Below are positions 32,984 through 42,879 of a stretch of 64,000 bases of DNA, piece after piece (position 1 is the stretch's first letter; each line of letters starts with the position of its first letter). Position numbers and translations under genes: made by a program. Source of the stretch: Chryseobacterium ginsenosidimutans. GTDB taxonomy: Bacteria > Bacteroidota > Bacteroidia > Flavobacteriales > Weeksellaceae. The notes under the pieces are model-generated. The model had not been told where the DNA came from. It did no database searches and saw only the letters and a list, made by a program, of their open reading frames with translations. The stretch spans positions 2,215,001 through 2,279,000 of the forward strand of contig NZ_JAUSXC010000001.1 of assembly GCF_030823405.1 (NCBI RefSeq), in the 5' to 3' direction.

Positions 32984-33886
32984 TTATTTCGTGTTTTTTA
33001 CAAGTTCAAGGAATTGAGATTCTAGAGACAGTTTTTTCTTCGTTAAATGGGATAAGAAAATGCCTTTCTCAGCCAGTTTTTGATTCAAAGCTGAAGCTGA
33101 AATTGATGCATCATCACGAATCTGAGCTTTCAGAATATCACCATCCTGTTTTATTGCAGTAAACCATTGAAGTTCTTCCAAAGCGTTTAAAAGTAATGGA
33201 TTATTGTCCGCTTTTAACTCGAAATAGCCATTATTTGCAGTTATTTCGTCCACTCTTCCGCAGTACAACGAGCTTCCTTCTTTTAAAACGATTACGTGGC
33301 TGCATATTTTCTCGATCTCATCCAAAAGGTGACTTGCAATAATGATCGTAATACCTTGCTTTGCGATATTATTAATGATTTCACGGATCTGGATAATTCC
33401 TTCAGGATCAAGCCCGTTTGTCGGTTCATCAAGAATTAAAACTTCAGGATTATTCAACATGGCAGAAGCAATCGCAAGACGTTGTTTCATTCCCAGAGAG
33501 TATGTTCGGAATGGATCTTTTTTTCTTTCCAGGAGATTAACGGTTTTCAGCACCTCATCAATTCTCGAATAAGGAGTTCCTTTAATTTCTGCAACAATCT
33601 TCAGATTCGTTTCTGCATTTAAATAAGGATAGAAATTTGGTTGTTCGATAATTGCCCCTATTTTTTTCAATGTATCAGGATCGGTTCCTTTTTTTCCAAA
33701 CCAATACCATTCGCCGCTTGTAGGATTAATTGTTGAAAGCAACATCCCGAAAGTGGTGGATTTTCCGCTTCCGTTGGGTCCCAAAAGCCCGTAAACATTA
33801 CCTTTTTCTACATCAAAGGAGATATTATCTACTACGGTTCTCTTGAATTTTTTAGTCAAATTCTTTACTGACAAAACTTTTTCCAT
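32984..33886 (-). CDS. ABC transporter ATP-binding protein
   Basis: This 300-aa ATPase powers the adjacent permease. Walker A is GPNGSGKST near residue 37, the signature is SLGMKQR near residue 134, and Walker B is VLILDEPTNGLDPEG near residue 155 with a switch His in ASHLLDE. The ~80-residue C-terminal extension is typical of the CcmA/BcrA-like exporters. It is the first gene of a two-gene operon with the permease. Confidence 0.92.
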   Translation of the reverse strand: MEKVLSVKNLTKKFKRTVVDNISFDVEKGNVYGLLGPNGSGKSTTFGMLLSTINPTSGEWYWFGKKGTDPDTLKKIGAIIEQPNFYPYLNAETNLKIVAEIKGTPYSRIDEVLKTVNLLERKKDPFRTYSLGMKQRLAIASAMLNNPEVLILDEPTNGLDPEGIIQIREIINNIAKQGITIIIASHLLDEIEKICSHVIVLKEGSSLYCGRVDEITANNGYFELKADNNPLLLNALEELQWFTAIKQDGDILKAQIRDDASISASALNQKLAEKGIFLSHLTKKKLSLESQFLELVKNTK

Positions 33887-34003
33887 GTAATTTGTTTTAC
33901 ATAGTAGTAGTGTATATAATTTACAAAATGTTACAAATTATATCATAAATCAATAAATTTTAATATTTAAAAATGTTAAATTTGGTAGAATTAATCGGTA
34001 ATT

Positions 34004-35359
34004 ATGAAGTTAATTGATCTGGCAAAAGAACTTAATGTTTCTGCCGAAGCTATAAAACAATTTATTCAGGATTTTGATCTGGAATTAGTTGAATGCGTAA
34101 GTACAAATTTTGAAATTAAAGAAGATTTTGAAAAGTTTGCCCGCGAAAATATTGATTTTTTGAAACTCTACGAGAAAGATCTCGATAAAACCAAAACAGT
34201 AGAACAAATCGCGGAAACCATTAATCAGCCGAAGGAAAAGGTAGAGAAAGCAATTAAAGAAAATAACCCGAATATTTTTGATAACGGATTTTTCAAATCT
34301 TCCATTTCAAGCTTCGGAATTGATAATAAGCTAGGTGGAAATTATCAATTTGTCTACGATTACTTTGGGAATAAAACCACTCTTCAGAAAAGAGATTTTA
34401 TAGGTTATAGAGACTTATTTTTTTATATCTCAGCTATTTTAGAGCCTTTTTTAAATCCGCAGCAAATTAAAGACTGGGGAATCAATAAACCGGCAGGTAT
34501 TATTTTGTACGGACCTCCCGGAAGTGGGAAGATTTTCTGGGCAAATAAAATTGCAGAGATTATCGGCTATCAATTTAAAGAAGTTAAAAAATATTACCTG
34601 GGAACATCTTTTGTGGACGGAAATCAAACCAATCTCAACGATTTCCTGGTATCAATGATGAAGAAAGACAAAGTTTTGATGTTTTTGGATGATTTTGACG
34701 AAATTATGATGGCAAGAAAAGCAGAAAATAATGTGGCTTCATGCAATCTTGAAACACAGGAAATTATTCTTCATCATATTTCAAAATTTGAACAGGAAGA
34801 CTTATTGATGATAGGTTCAGCGAATTCTGTTGCAGAAATTGATGAAGAAATTCTGGCACCGGGAAGATTTGATGTTATGATTCCTGTTTTTCCGCCAAAC
34901 GCTTCAGAAAGGTCGGAAATTATTTTGTATGCGATGACAAAAGGTCTTGAACAGGATTCTTTACTGTACAAAATTTTGAAAAATAATAAGGCAGATAAAA
35001 TTCCTTTCTGGCACGGGATTTCTTCGGAGATGAAAGTTTTCAGCAACACAATGCTGATCGATTTTACCCAAAGTCTGAAAAAACGCATCAAAGGTATTTA
35101 TCAAAGAACGAAAAATGAGAAACTGAAAATCGATCAAGATCTTCTGATGAGAGCTTTGAGAGATGCCAAAGGAAAACTTACGGAAGAATATCTCGATCAG
35201 ATTGCAGGATTTCTGCGTGATGCCATTGTGAATAATTTTGATGAATTTCAATACAGAATTCAAGGTTTGAAAAAAGAATTGGACAGCTACAGAATTGTAG
35301 AAGAACCGCCAAGAGAAATCGGTTTTCATCATAATGAGGACGGAAAAAGTCAAGGGTAA
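34004..35359 (+). CDS. AAA-family ATPase with an IF2-like N-terminal helix bundle
   Basis: This 451-aa cytosolic protein begins with a short winged or helical segment (MKLIDLAKELNVSAEAIKQF) like the IF2_N module, then a second helical region. The AAA domain (about 125-310) has GPPGSGKIFW at 170-179, Walker B FLDDFDE near 228-233 and an Arg-finger APGRFD at 285-290. The residue after the Walker A Lys is Ile177 instead of Thr/Ser, so Mg coordination may be altered. The rest is helical. It has its own -7 box (TAAATTTG, 33977-33984) and precedes prfB without overlap. It belongs with the CDC48/FtsH-like 'ATP-dependent zinc metalloprotease-like' ATPases but lacks a protease domain. Confidence 0.8.
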   Translation: MKLIDLAKELNVSAEAIKQFIQDFDLELVECVSTNFEIKEDFEKFARENIDFLKLYEKDLDKTKTVEQIAETINQPKEKVEKAIKENNPNIFDNGFFKSSISSFGIDNKLGGNYQFVYDYFGNKTTLQKRDFIGYRDLFFYISAILEPFLNPQQIKDWGINKPAGIILYGPPGSGKIFWANKIAEIIGYQFKEVKKYYLGTSFVDGNQTNLNDFLVSMMKKDKVLMFLDDFDEIMMARKAENNVASCNLETQEIILHHISKFEQEDLLMIGSANSVAEIDEEILAPGRFDVMIPVFPPNASERSEIILYAMTKGLEQDSLLYKILKNNKADKIPFWHGISSEMKVFSNTMLIDFTQSLKKRIKGIYQRTKNEKLKIDQDLLMRALRDAKGKLTEEYLDQIAGFLRDAIVNNFDEFQYRIQGLKKELDSYRIVEEPPREIGFHHNEDGKSQG

Positions 35360-35417
35360 AAAATGTTAAGCTCTAAATTAGGAAAAATTGCATTCTAAAA
35401 TTTTAAACAAATATGCG

Positions 35418-35425
35418 TATTTTTG
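35418..35425 (+). promoter_or_regulatory. -7 box of prfB
   Basis: TATTTTTG followed by C is a perfect match. It overlaps a TTG codon (35423) in the prfB frame, which argues against that codon as start and for GTG at 35441. Confidence 0.6.
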
Positions 35426-35440
35426 CAAAAAGAACCATTC

Positions 35441-36553
35441 GTGATCAACAACGACCATATAAAAGATATCCAATCCAGGATTGAAGACCTTCATAAATAT
35501 CTTCAGATCGATAAAAAGAAGATAGAAATTGCTAATGATGATGAGAAAACTGCTGCTCCAGAATTTTGGGATAACCCGAAAACAGCAGAAGTGTTTTTAA
35601 AGCAGCTTCGTTCCAAAAAAAAATGGGTGGAAGCTTATGATGAAATCAATACTCAGTTTGAAGACTTACAGGTTTTGATGGAATTTGCAAAAGAAGATCC
35701 TGATTCTGAAAAAGAATTAGATGAAGCTTTCCCCCGATTAGTAGAAAAAATAGAAGACCTGGAGTTTAAAAATATGCTTTCCAACGAAGGTGACGAGCTT
35801 TCTGCGGTTCTACAGATTACAGCAGGAGCGGGAGGTACAGAAAGTTGTGACTGGGCTGCAATGTTGATGAGAATGTACACGATGTGGTCTGAAAAGCAAG
35901 GCTATAAAATCCGTGAACTGAACTTCCAGGAAGGTGAAGTTGCCGGGGTAAAAACCGTGACTTTGGAAATCGAAGGAGAATTTGCTTTCGGTTATTTAAG
36001 AGGAGAAAATGGCGTTCACAGACTGGTAAGAATTTCACCTTTTGATTCTAATGCAAAACGCCATACGAGTTTCGTTTCGGTGTATGTTTACCCTTTGGTT
36101 GATGATACTATTGAAATTAATATCAATCCTGCCGATATTTCATTTGAAACGATGAGGTCTTCCGGAGCGGGAGGTCAGAACGTAAACAAGGTGGAAACAG
36201 CGGTTCGTCTTCGCCACGCACCGACAGGGATTATCATTGAAAACTCAGAATCCCGTTCTCAGCTTCAGAATAAAGAAAAAGCGATGCAGCTGCTTCGTTC
36301 GAGACTCTACGAAATGGAGTTGGAAGAACGTCTGAAAGCACGTACCGAGATTGAAGCCAACAAGATGAAAATCGAATGGGGAAGTCAGATAAGAAATTAC
36401 GTGATGCATCCTTATAAATTGGTGAAAGATGTACGTTCAGGACACGAAACTTCCGATGTGGATGCAGTAATGAACGGAAACCTTACTCCTTTCCTGAAAG
36501 CATTTCTAATGGCGGACGGAACGGCAGTTTCGGATGATGATATGGACTTATAA
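35441..36553 (+). CDS. prfB: Peptide chain release factor 2
   Basis: RF2 terminates translation at UGA and UAA. The SPF tripeptide anticodon is in VRISPFDS and the GGQ motif in [13 protein letters not shown], so RF2 rather than RF1. The GTG at 35441 is the best start (370 aa): homology begins with the [10 protein letters not shown] helix, and the next upstream in-frame TTG lies inside the -7 box. The position of the programmed +1 frameshift of most prfB genes (CTT TGA C) reads CTT CAG here, so the reading frame is uninterrupted and autoregulation by frameshifting is absent. Confidence 0.93.
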   Translation: MINNDHIKDIQSRIEDLHKYLQIDKKKIEIANDDEKTAAPEFWDNPKTAEVFLKQLRSKKKWVEAYDEINTQFEDLQVLMEFAKEDPDSEKELDEAFPRLVEKIEDLEFKNMLSNEGDELSAVLQITAGAGGTESCDWAAMLMRMYTMWSEKQGYKIRELNFQEGEVAGVKTVTLEIEGEFAFGYLRGENGVHRLVRISPFDSNAKRHTSFVSVYVYPLVDDTIEININPADISFETMRSSGAGGQNVNKVETAVRLRHAPTGIIIENSESRSQLQNKEKAMQLLRSRLYEMELEERLKARTEIEANKMKIEWGSQIRNYVMHPYKLVKDVRSGHETSDVDAVMNGNLTPFLKAFLMADGTAVSDDDMDL

Positions 36554-36637
36554 GTCAACTTTTAAATTTCGTTAAAATACCATAATAAATTTCGGTTTGA
36601 CGTTTATTAATCTTATTTTTGTTACTTATCAAAATGT

Positions 36638-37345
36638 ATGGAAGATTTCAATAGTTGGAAAGATTTATTAAATCCGGAATTTTATATAGATAATGGAGGA
36701 TTCTGGTTAATTTTATTCATTATTTTTGCAGAAACAGGTTTGTTTATAGGGTTTTTCCTTCCCGGAGACTCTTTGCTGTTTGTGTCGGGAATTTATGCTG
36801 TAAAAATTATTTCAGAAACTTTTGGGTCTACAGGAAGCGATTTCTTAGATACAACCATTTTAGCATCTTGTGTAGCGATAGCTGCAATTATTGGGAATGA
36901 AGTAGGATATTATTTCGGACGCAAAACCGGTCCAGCTTTATATAAAAAGAAAGATACCATGCTTTTTAAGAAGAAATATCTTTATCAGGCTCATAATTTC
37001 TTTGAAAAAAACGGTGCTTTGGCAATTATTATGGCAAGATTTTTACCGGTTGTAAGAACTTTTACACCCATTGTTGCCGGAATTGTGAGAATGGATAAAA
37101 AAGAATTTTTAAGAGATAACGTGATCGGAGCCGTTCTATGGTCATTTATACTGATATTTGCGGGGCATTATCTAGATAAGTTATTTATGGATCAGTTTGG
37201 TATTGATCTTAAAAAGAAGCTTGAATTAATCATTATCGTAATTGTTTTGATAACAACAGTACCGGTAATCCTTAAGTTTTTATTTGGGAAAAAAGAAGAT
37301 TTTTCTAAGTATGAAAACCATGATTTCGACGAAGAAAATAAATAA
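36638..37345 (+). CDS. DedA family membrane protein
   Basis: This 235-aa inner-membrane protein belongs to the DedA/SNARE-associated family, now linked to undecaprenyl-phosphate or lipid flipping. It has four to five hydrophobic segments and the two landmarks FFLPGDSLL (residues about 43-51) and ARFLPVVRTFTPIVAG near residue 130 with its conserved Arg pair. It has its own -7 box (TATTTTTG, 36614-36621) and a downstream terminator. Nothing in the context names a specific lipid substrate. Confidence 0.9.
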   Translation: MEDFNSWKDLLNPEFYIDNGGFWLILFIIFAETGLFIGFFLPGDSLLFVSGIYAVKIISETFGSTGSDFLDTTILASCVAIAAIIGNEVGYYFGRKTGPALYKKKDTMLFKKKYLYQAHNFFEKNGALAIIMARFLPVVRTFTPIVAGIVRMDKKEFLRDNVIGAVLWSFILIFAGHYLDKLFMDQFGIDLKKKLELIIIVIVLITTVPVILKFLFGKKEDFSKYENHDFDEENK

Positions 37346-37371
37346 AATAATTCAATAAATTATAAATGATG

Positions 37372-37399
37372 ACCTGCTTTTCGAAGCGGGTTATTTTTT
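37372..37399 (+). terminator. Terminator after the DedA gene
   Basis: ACCTGCTT pairs with AAGCGGGT, with one wobble, followed by a T-rich tail. Confidence 0.8.
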
Positions 37400-37438
37400 T
37401 GTTGTTCATTTTGACGGAGCATCTTAAGTAAGCGTTCT

Positions 37439-38308
37439 CTATTCTTTAATCCATTCCAGAATATTTGGATAAATAATACTGTCTCTCTTCTTTTTATTAA
37501 AAAATCGTGGTGCATGACCTGTTTTTTCCATAAAAATTAGTTTATGAGGAATATTTTGAGAACTTAAAGCCGAGTCTAAAGCCAAACCCTGTTTTGGGTT
37601 AACCAAAAAATCCTGATTTCCCTGAAATAGTAAAGTCGGAACATTAGACACATTAGCAATAGGGCTTGCTTTTTTAAATTCCTCAGATAAATTCAGGCGG
37701 TTGAATTTTTCTCCTACAACCTTCTGAATTGTTGGTGAAGAATATTTTGAATAAAATGAATGTAAATATTCAGGTGAATAAAAATCTGTAGGACCACTCA
37801 AAGAAATAATTTTCTTAATATGACCAGGATTCTGATAACCGTACAGTAAAGCTAAATGTCCGCCTGCACTTTCGCCCAAAAGAATATAATTGTTGGGGTG
37901 GAGTTCAGCTTTTTCAGCCAATTCATTGAATTTTATTATGACAGAATTTATGTCTTCCAGCTGTTCTCTGTAAGTGATTTTTTTTGATCTTGATACCAAT
38001 CTGTAATTCATATTAATGCTCGGAATGTTATTCTTAAAAAGCATTTTCTGTATTTGGATCATGTGTTCTTTTTTTCCTAAAGTCCATGCGCCACCGTGAA
38101 CAATTAAAACTACCGGAGAGTTTTGAGGATAATCGGACGGAAGAAAAACGTCCATCTTTTGTCTTTTGTGCTCACCGTATTTTAAGTTGTAAATTTTCTG
38201 CTCGTTATTCGTTCCCACCCAAACCCGGAATTTTGTGTTACATGAATTTAAAACAAAGCCAATTAACCCCAAAACAAAGAAATGGTATTTAAGAATCAGC
38301 TTTTTCAT
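37439..38308 (-). CDS. Alpha/beta hydrolase lipoprotein (BD-FAE/esterase type)
   Basis: This 289-aa envelope protein has a lipoprotein signal ending LNSC (MKKLILKYHFF...). The hydrolase core shows the oxyanion HGGAWTLG, the nucleophile elbow GESAGGHL and a C-terminal GHAPRF His. The family includes carboxylesterases and acetyl-hydrolases. The ATG at 38308 is used; a longer frame to 38416 would start in an unlikely non-signal sequence and remove the export signal from the N-terminus. It is divergent from the DUF808 gene. Confidence 0.85.
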   Translation of the reverse strand: MKKLILKYHFFVLGLIGFVLNSCNTKFRVWVGTNNEQKIYNLKYGEHKRQKMDVFLPSDYPQNSPVVLIVHGGAWTLGKKEHMIQIQKMLFKNNIPSINMNYRLVSRSKKITYREQLEDINSVIIKFNELAEKAELHPNNYILLGESAGGHLALLYGYQNPGHIKKIISLSGPTDFYSPEYLHSFYSKYSSPTIQKVVGEKFNRLNLSEEFKKASPIANVSNVPTLLFQGNQDFLVNPKQGLALDSALSSQNIPHKLIFMEKTGHAPRFFNKKKRDSIIYPNILEWIKE

Positions 38309-38476
38309 AGGATAAATGTACAGAAAATTAGGCTTAATTGTAATTCTTTTGATTAAATTATCAGTCTTGTTAATTTGTAATTTAAATTTCTTGTAAAACC
38401 TTTTACAATCCTGCAATAAGTCGAATTAAATAATTATTTTTGCTTTTAACAATTATTAAAAAAATATTAAAATCTT

Positions 38477-39376
38477 ATGGCATCTGGTTTTTTTGCGATC
38501 TTGGATGATATTGCTGCTTTGATGGATGATGTGGCGGTTACAAGTAAAATAGCAACTCAGAAAACAGCAGGGATTTTGGGTGACGATTTAGCTGTAAATG
38601 CTGAAAAGGCAACAGGTTTTCTTTCATCAAGAGAAATACCGGTATTGTGGGCGATTACCAAAGGTTCATTCGTTAACAAATTAATCATTCTGCCTATTGT
38701 ATTTTTACTCAACTGGCTGTATGCACCTGCAATTAATTATGTATTGATTCTGGGAGGATTATACCTAGCTTTTGAAGGGGTTGAGAAGATTATAGAATTT
38801 CTTTTTCACCGTGAAAAAGAAGGTCATGAAGTGGTAGAAGAAATTGTAGAAGACGAAAAAAGTGCTGAAGAAATAGAAAAAGCAAAGGTAAAATCGGCAA
38901 TTACTACAGATTTTATTTTATCGATTGAGATTGTAATTATTGCTTTGGGAACAGTATTAGAAGAAAATCATCCTTTTATTACTCAGATTTTGGTGACGAG
39001 TTTGGTCGCATTTATTGCTACTGTAGGAGTTTACGGGATTGTTGCCCTGATTGTAAGAATGGACGATGCAGGTTTCAAATTAATCAAAAAAAGCAATGAC
39101 AAAGGATTCTTTGGAAAACTTGGGCATTTATTGGTGAAGGCTTTACCAATTGTCATTAAGGCGTTGGGAGTTATTGGTACAATCGCTTTAATTATGGTTG
39201 CAGGCGGTATTTTTGCCCATAGAATAGACTATTTTCATCATATTTTGCCATCTTGGTCTTCCAATGAAGTTCTTACTATTTTAAAAGAAATTATTCTTGG
39301 ACTTGCCGGAGGATTGCTGGCAGTTGCTCTTTTCACTATGGGAAAAGGAGCGGTTTCTTTAGTGAAACGTAAATAA
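38477..39376 (+). CDS. DUF808 (YedI-type) membrane protein
   Basis: This 299-aa inner-membrane protein starts MASGFFAILDDIAALMDDVA, the signature of DUF808/YedI, and has about seven hydrophobic segments with a highly charged acidic loop near residues 115-140. The second conserved block, with KSAITTDFILSIEIVIIALG, is present. Function is unknown. A -7 box (TATTTTTG, 38435-38442) lies 34 bp upstream and a terminator follows. Confidence 0.88.
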   Translation: MASGFFAILDDIAALMDDVAVTSKIATQKTAGILGDDLAVNAEKATGFLSSREIPVLWAITKGSFVNKLIILPIVFLLNWLYAPAINYVLILGGLYLAFEGVEKIIEFLFHREKEGHEVVEEIVEDEKSAEEIEKAKVKSAITTDFILSIEIVIIALGTVLEENHPFITQILVTSLVAFIATVGVYGIVALIVRMDDAGFKLIKKSNDKGFFGKLGHLLVKALPIVIKALGVIGTIALIMVAGGIFAHRIDYFHHILPSWSSNEVLTILKEIILGLAGGLLAVALFTMGKGAVSLVKRK

Positions 39377-39400
39377 TTTAGTTTAAATTTGAAAATATAT

Positions 39401-39432
39401 AAAGCTTATGAATTCGATCATAAGCTTTTTTA
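39401..39432 (+). terminator. Terminator after the DUF808 gene
   Basis: AAAGCTTATGA and TCATAAGCTTT form a perfect 11-bp stem around a 6-nt loop, followed by T residues. The acyltransferase ATG is only 8 bp beyond. Confidence 0.88.
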
Positions 39433-39439
39433 ATGCTTT

Positions 39440-40363
39440 ATGAGAAGTTTATCCATTGATCTGCTAAAAATTGTACTGGCATTTTTTGTCGTTTGCTTGC
39501 ACATGCACGTGTTGCGGGATTCTAATCCGTCGCTGAGCTATGTTTTGGTCAACGGATTGTTCAGGATTGGAGTTCCTGTTTTCTTGATTATTTCGGGTTA
39601 CTTTTTTTATTTTGTGGATAATATTCAAAGATTAAAAAAATGGTCTTTCAGAATACTTTTACTGTACATCATTTGGTCACTTGTTTATTTTCCGCTGTGG
39701 AAAGAAGACGACAGTTATTTCTTGAATATTCTGTTCGGATATCATCATTTGTGGTATTTGATCGGGACTTTTTTTTCAGGTTTGCTGTTATTTAGCTTAA
39801 GAAATATTTCTCCTAAAATATTGATTTCAATTATTTTATTTTTTTTCTGTTGCGGATACACTATCCAATTCTTAGGGAATTCTCATTATTTCAATGGCGA
39901 AATTGATGCTACATTAAATTTGTTCCCGACGTACAGAAACTTTTTGTTTGTATGTTTTCCCTTTTTGGGAATCGGTTTTTTAATTAAAAAATTAGAAATC
40001 GATGTCAAACGGAAACCTTCTCTTTTACTCGTTCTTACTTCTGTTTTTCTTGTAATTTTTGAAGCTTTTCTGAATTATAAAATTTTAAAATTAAGCCAGA
40101 AAGAAAGCATTGATTTATTATTTTCATTATTAATTGCCTGTCCGTTGTTGTTTTTGTACTGTAAAAATATTAGTATAAAGACAGATTCAAAAATTCTGGC
40201 AAGCTTCTCAACCGCAATCTATCTCATTCATCCATTAGTAATGGAGTTCGTTTACAAATCAACATATATTACCTCTTTTCAGGATGTAATTTTTACATTG
40301 ATTTTATTGATAATAAGTTTAATTTTGGTTTTGTTGAATAGAAAAGTGAAATATTTACTATGA
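39440..40363 (+). CDS. Acyltransferase 3 family membrane protein
   Basis: This 307-aa integral membrane protein belongs to acyltransferase family 3, which O-acylates surface sugars or other exported molecules. It has about ten hydrophobic segments. The N-terminal RSLSIDLLKIVLAFFVVCLHMH contains the catalytic-type His, and RIGVPVFLIISGYFF is the second conserved block. The substrate is unknown. The ATG at 39440 lies 8 bp after the DUF808 terminator, so expression may depend on read-through or an internal promoter. Confidence 0.85.
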   Translation: MRSLSIDLLKIVLAFFVVCLHMHVLRDSNPSLSYVLVNGLFRIGVPVFLIISGYFFYFVDNIQRLKKWSFRILLLYIIWSLVYFPLWKEDDSYFLNILFGYHHLWYLIGTFFSGLLLFSLRNISPKILISIILFFFCCGYTIQFLGNSHYFNGEIDATLNLFPTYRNFLFVCFPFLGIGFLIKKLEIDVKRKPSLLLVLTSVFLVIFEAFLNYKILKLSQKESIDLLFSLLIACPLLFLYCKNISIKTDSKILASFSTAIYLIHPLVMEFVYKSTYITSFQDVIFTLILLIISLILVLLNRKVKYLL

Positions 40364-40365
40364 TT

Positions 40366-41052
40366 TTAATGATTGTCGATTGAAAGATTATTCATAAATG
40401 CCAATTTTAGGTGTCTTGCATCAACGAACTCCGAATAGTTGAGATCAATCTCTTGTTCTGTTTTTAACTTTTCATAAAAGCTAACAATTTTCTTATTATG
40501 ACCGGAATTTTTAATGAAATTATTAAAAAATATTTCAGAAGTTTCTTTATCTGAACAGCACAATAAAAAATCGATCGGACCTAAAGAATCTTCAGCGTAT
40601 TTATTGAATTTTGTCCCGTTATTTTTAAGAACTTCAATGGCATTTTCTTTCGAATTAAACAGCTCAAAGATCGGCAGCACATATTTTTGGATGTTACCTG
40701 CAATTTCATTTACCGATCTTTCAAAACTCAATCCAGCGACGTTCCATTTTTTCCATGTATTATGAGGTGTAGTATAGCCGAGGTGACTTCCGTAAATTAA
40801 TCCGTTGCTAAACTCATTTTTTGTATGCTCAATTTGCCATTTTTTTAAGTCTTTGGAATAAATAGCAATATTTGGAGTAATCATAATATGAGATGGGGCA
40901 TTCATGTAACTGCTCTCAAAAGTTATCTCAAAGAACATATCTTTATCTGGCGAGTTTTTTTTAAGTCTTTGTCCTTTTTTATAAATTTCAAAACCGTCAA
41001 GTTGAGCCGCTATTACATTACAGGCGTCTAAAAATATCGTTTTTGTATCCAT
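40366..41052 (-). CDS. Uncharacterised protein, possibly DUF4304-like
   Basis: This 228-aa soluble protein is not clearly recognised. Its layout (an N-terminal FEIYKKGQRLKK stretch, then FFEITFESSYMN, and a central WKKWNVAGLSF) faintly recalls DUF4304 proteins that read a single 'F...R...F' surface; this is weak. Its 3' end converges on the acyltransferase gene with 2 bp between. It is not part of an obvious operon. Confidence 0.55.
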   Translation of the reverse strand: MDTKTIFLDACNVIAAQLDGFEIYKKGQRLKKNSPDKDMFFEITFESSYMNAPSHIMITPNIAIYSKDLKKWQIEHTKNEFSNGLIYGSHLGYTTPHNTWKKWNVAGLSFERSVNEIAGNIQKYVLPIFELFNSKENAIEVLKNNGTKFNKYAEDSLGPIDFLLCCSDKETSEIFFNNFIKNSGHNKKIVSFYEKLKTEQEIDLNYSEFVDARHLKLAFMNNLSIDNH

Positions 41053-41104
41053 TAAATTGTAATTTTTAGGAGTGGAAGCAAATATAAATTAAAATTAATG
41101 GATA

Positions 41105-41135
41105 CAAAAAAAGAGACTTTGAAAAAAGCCTCTTT
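41105..41135 (-). terminator. Terminator after dnaJ
   Basis: On the minus strand AAAGAGGCTTT pairs with AAAGTCTCTTT (one wobble) around TTTC, followed by a T run. Confidence 0.85.
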
Positions 41136-41142
41136 TAATATT

Positions 41143-42264
41143 TTAGTTGAATAAATCTTTTACTTTATCAAAGAAAGTTTTTTCTTTTCCGGAAGGTTCT
41201 GCAACCATTTCTCCACTTGCCATTTGCTTTTCGAAGAAATCTTTTTGATCCTTGGTAAGTTTTTGCGGTGTCCAGACATTAATATGAATAAACATGTCAC
41301 CTTTACCGTAGCTGTCAATACTTGGAAGACCTTTTCCTGCCAATCTTAATATTTTTCCTGATTGAGTTCCTGCATCAACAGTTATTTTCACTTTTCCACC
41401 AACGGTCGGAACTTCTTTTTTCGTTCCTAAAGCCGCTTCTGCATATGAAATATATAATTCCTGATGAAGATTATCACCTTCTCTCTTGATTACCTGATCT
41501 ACCTCTTCCTCTACAATCACCAACAGATCACCAGGAATTCCGCCAAAAGGAGCATCGTTACCTTTTCCTCTTACATTCAATTGAATTCCGTCTCTTGCAC
41601 CTGCAGGAATGTTGATCGTGATTTCTTCTTCATCTTTTACCAAACCTTGTGCATTTGCTCCGGCAGGAATTTTATCAGCAACTTTCCCGATTCCCTGACA
41701 AGTTCCACAAGTTGTCTGAGTCTGCATCTGACCGAACATCGTGTTCATGACTTTCATCTGAACACCGGAACCGCCACACGTAGGACATGTTTTTGAAGTG
41801 GCACCTTCCGCCATCTTCATTTTCTTTACTTTGATGGTTTTCTGAGTACCGTTCACCATTTCTTCAAGGTTCAGCTTGATTCTGATTCTTAAATTAGAAC
41901 CTTTTATCTGCTGGCGACCTCCGCCACCACCGCCAAATCCTCCGAAGCCACCACCTCCGAAAATATCTCCGAACTGGCTGAAAATATCCTCCATATTCAT
42001 TCCGCCACCAAAACCGCCGCCACCAAAGCCACCGTTTCCGCCAACTCCTGCATGACCAAACTGGTCGTATCTTGCACGTTTCTGTTCGTCACTCAATACT
42101 TCGTATGCTTCTGCGGCTTCTTTAAAACTTTCCTCAGCTTCTTTGTCACCCGGATTTTTATCAGGGTGAAATTTGATAGCCATTTTACGGTATGCTTTCT
42201 TTATTTCGTCGGCTGAGGCAGATTTGCTGATCTCAAGAACCTCGTAATAATCTCTTTTTGACAT
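41143..42264 (-). CDS. dnaJ: Chaperone DnaJ
   Basis: DnaJ is the Hsp40 co-chaperone that delivers substrates to DnaK. The 373-aa protein has an N-terminal J domain with HPDKNPGD (residues about 33-40), a Gly-rich region (about 70-110), a zinc domain of two C-x2-C-x-G pairs ([16 protein letters not shown]) near residues 155-200, and C-terminal substrate domains. The usual four CxxCxGxG repeats seem reduced to two visible pairs, consistent with many Bacteroidota. It is 79 bp downstream of grpE in the same transcript. No dnaK is in the window. Confidence 0.93.
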   Translation of the reverse strand: MSKRDYYEVLEISKSASADEIKKAYRKMAIKFHPDKNPGDKEAEESFKEAAEAYEVLSDEQKRARYDQFGHAGVGGNGGFGGGGFGGGMNMEDIFSQFGDIFGGGGFGGFGGGGGGRQQIKGSNLRIRIKLNLEEMVNGTQKTIKVKKMKMAEGATSKTCPTCGGSGVQMKVMNTMFGQMQTQTTCGTCQGIGKVADKIPAGANAQGLVKDEEEITINIPAGARDGIQLNVRGKGNDAPFGGIPGDLLVIVEEEVDQVIKREGDNLHQELYISYAEAALGTKKEVPTVGGKVKITVDAGTQSGKILRLAGKGLPSIDSYGKGDMFIHINVWTPQKLTKDQKDFFEKQMASGEMVAEPSGKEKTFFDKVKDLFN

Positions 42265-42342
42265 GTCTTATTATAATTGATTATTGATAAATGAAGCTTA
42301 TTGCCTAAAGCTATTGCTCACAGCATTTATCATTTATTAATA

Positions 42343-42879
42343 TTAATTACCGGTAACTACTTTTGCAAATCGGATTACTTTATCGCCTAAAGTATATCCT
42401 GTTTCGATTACATCTACTATTTTTCCTTTTAAATCTTCTGATGGAGCAGGGATTTGAGTAATAGCTTCGTGGAAGTCAACATTGAAGGTATCTCCGGCTC
42501 TTACTTCCATTGGCTTTAATCCTTTTTCAGTCAATTTATTTTTGAATTTGTTATAGATCAATTCAACACCTTGAAGATCGGCAGCATTTCCGTTTTTAGC
42601 AATTTCTTTAATCGCTCTTTCAAAGTCATCTAAAACACCAAGCATAGAAACCATCATATCCTGATTTGCATACTGGAAGAATTCCGTTTTCTCTTTTGAA
42701 GTTCTTTTTTTATAGTTTTCGAACTCAGCATATAATCTGATGTAACGGTCTTTCTCTTCTGCCAAAAGTTCCTCTGCAGTTGGTTGAGCTGTCACATTTT
42801 CTTCAGTCGTTGCTTTGTTCTGGATATTTGTATCTTGTTGATTATTGATGCTTTCTTCGTTAATATCCTGATTTTCCAT
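42343..42879 (-). CDS. grpE: Nucleotide exchange factor GrpE
   Basis: GrpE releases ADP from DnaK. The 178-aa protein has an acidic disordered N-terminus (about residues 1-30), a long coiled-coil (about 35-110) and the C-terminal beta domain containing FNVDFHEAITQIP and VIETGYTLGDKVIRFAKVVV-like ending. It is the first gene of the grpE-dnaJ operon. A candidate -24/-12 (sigma-54-like) promoter, TTGGCAGAATCTTTGT, lies 29 bp upstream on the minus strand (42908-42925). Confidence 0.93.
   Translation of the reverse strand: MENQDINEESINNQQDTNIQNKATTEENVTAQPTAEELLAEEKDRYIRLYAEFENYKKRTSKEKTEFFQYANQDMMVSMLGVLDDFERAIKEIAKNGNAADLQGVELIYNKFKNKLTEKGLKPMEVRAGDTFNVDFHEAITQIPAPSEDLKGKIVDVIETGYTLGDKVIRFAKVVTGN

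Noticed and set aside
35413..35484. Upstream ATG frame of prfB ending in TGA, as a classic RF2 frameshift
   Set aside because: Its 23 codons do not resemble the RF2 N-terminus, its ATG lies before the -7 box, and the CTT-TGA-C site is missing.
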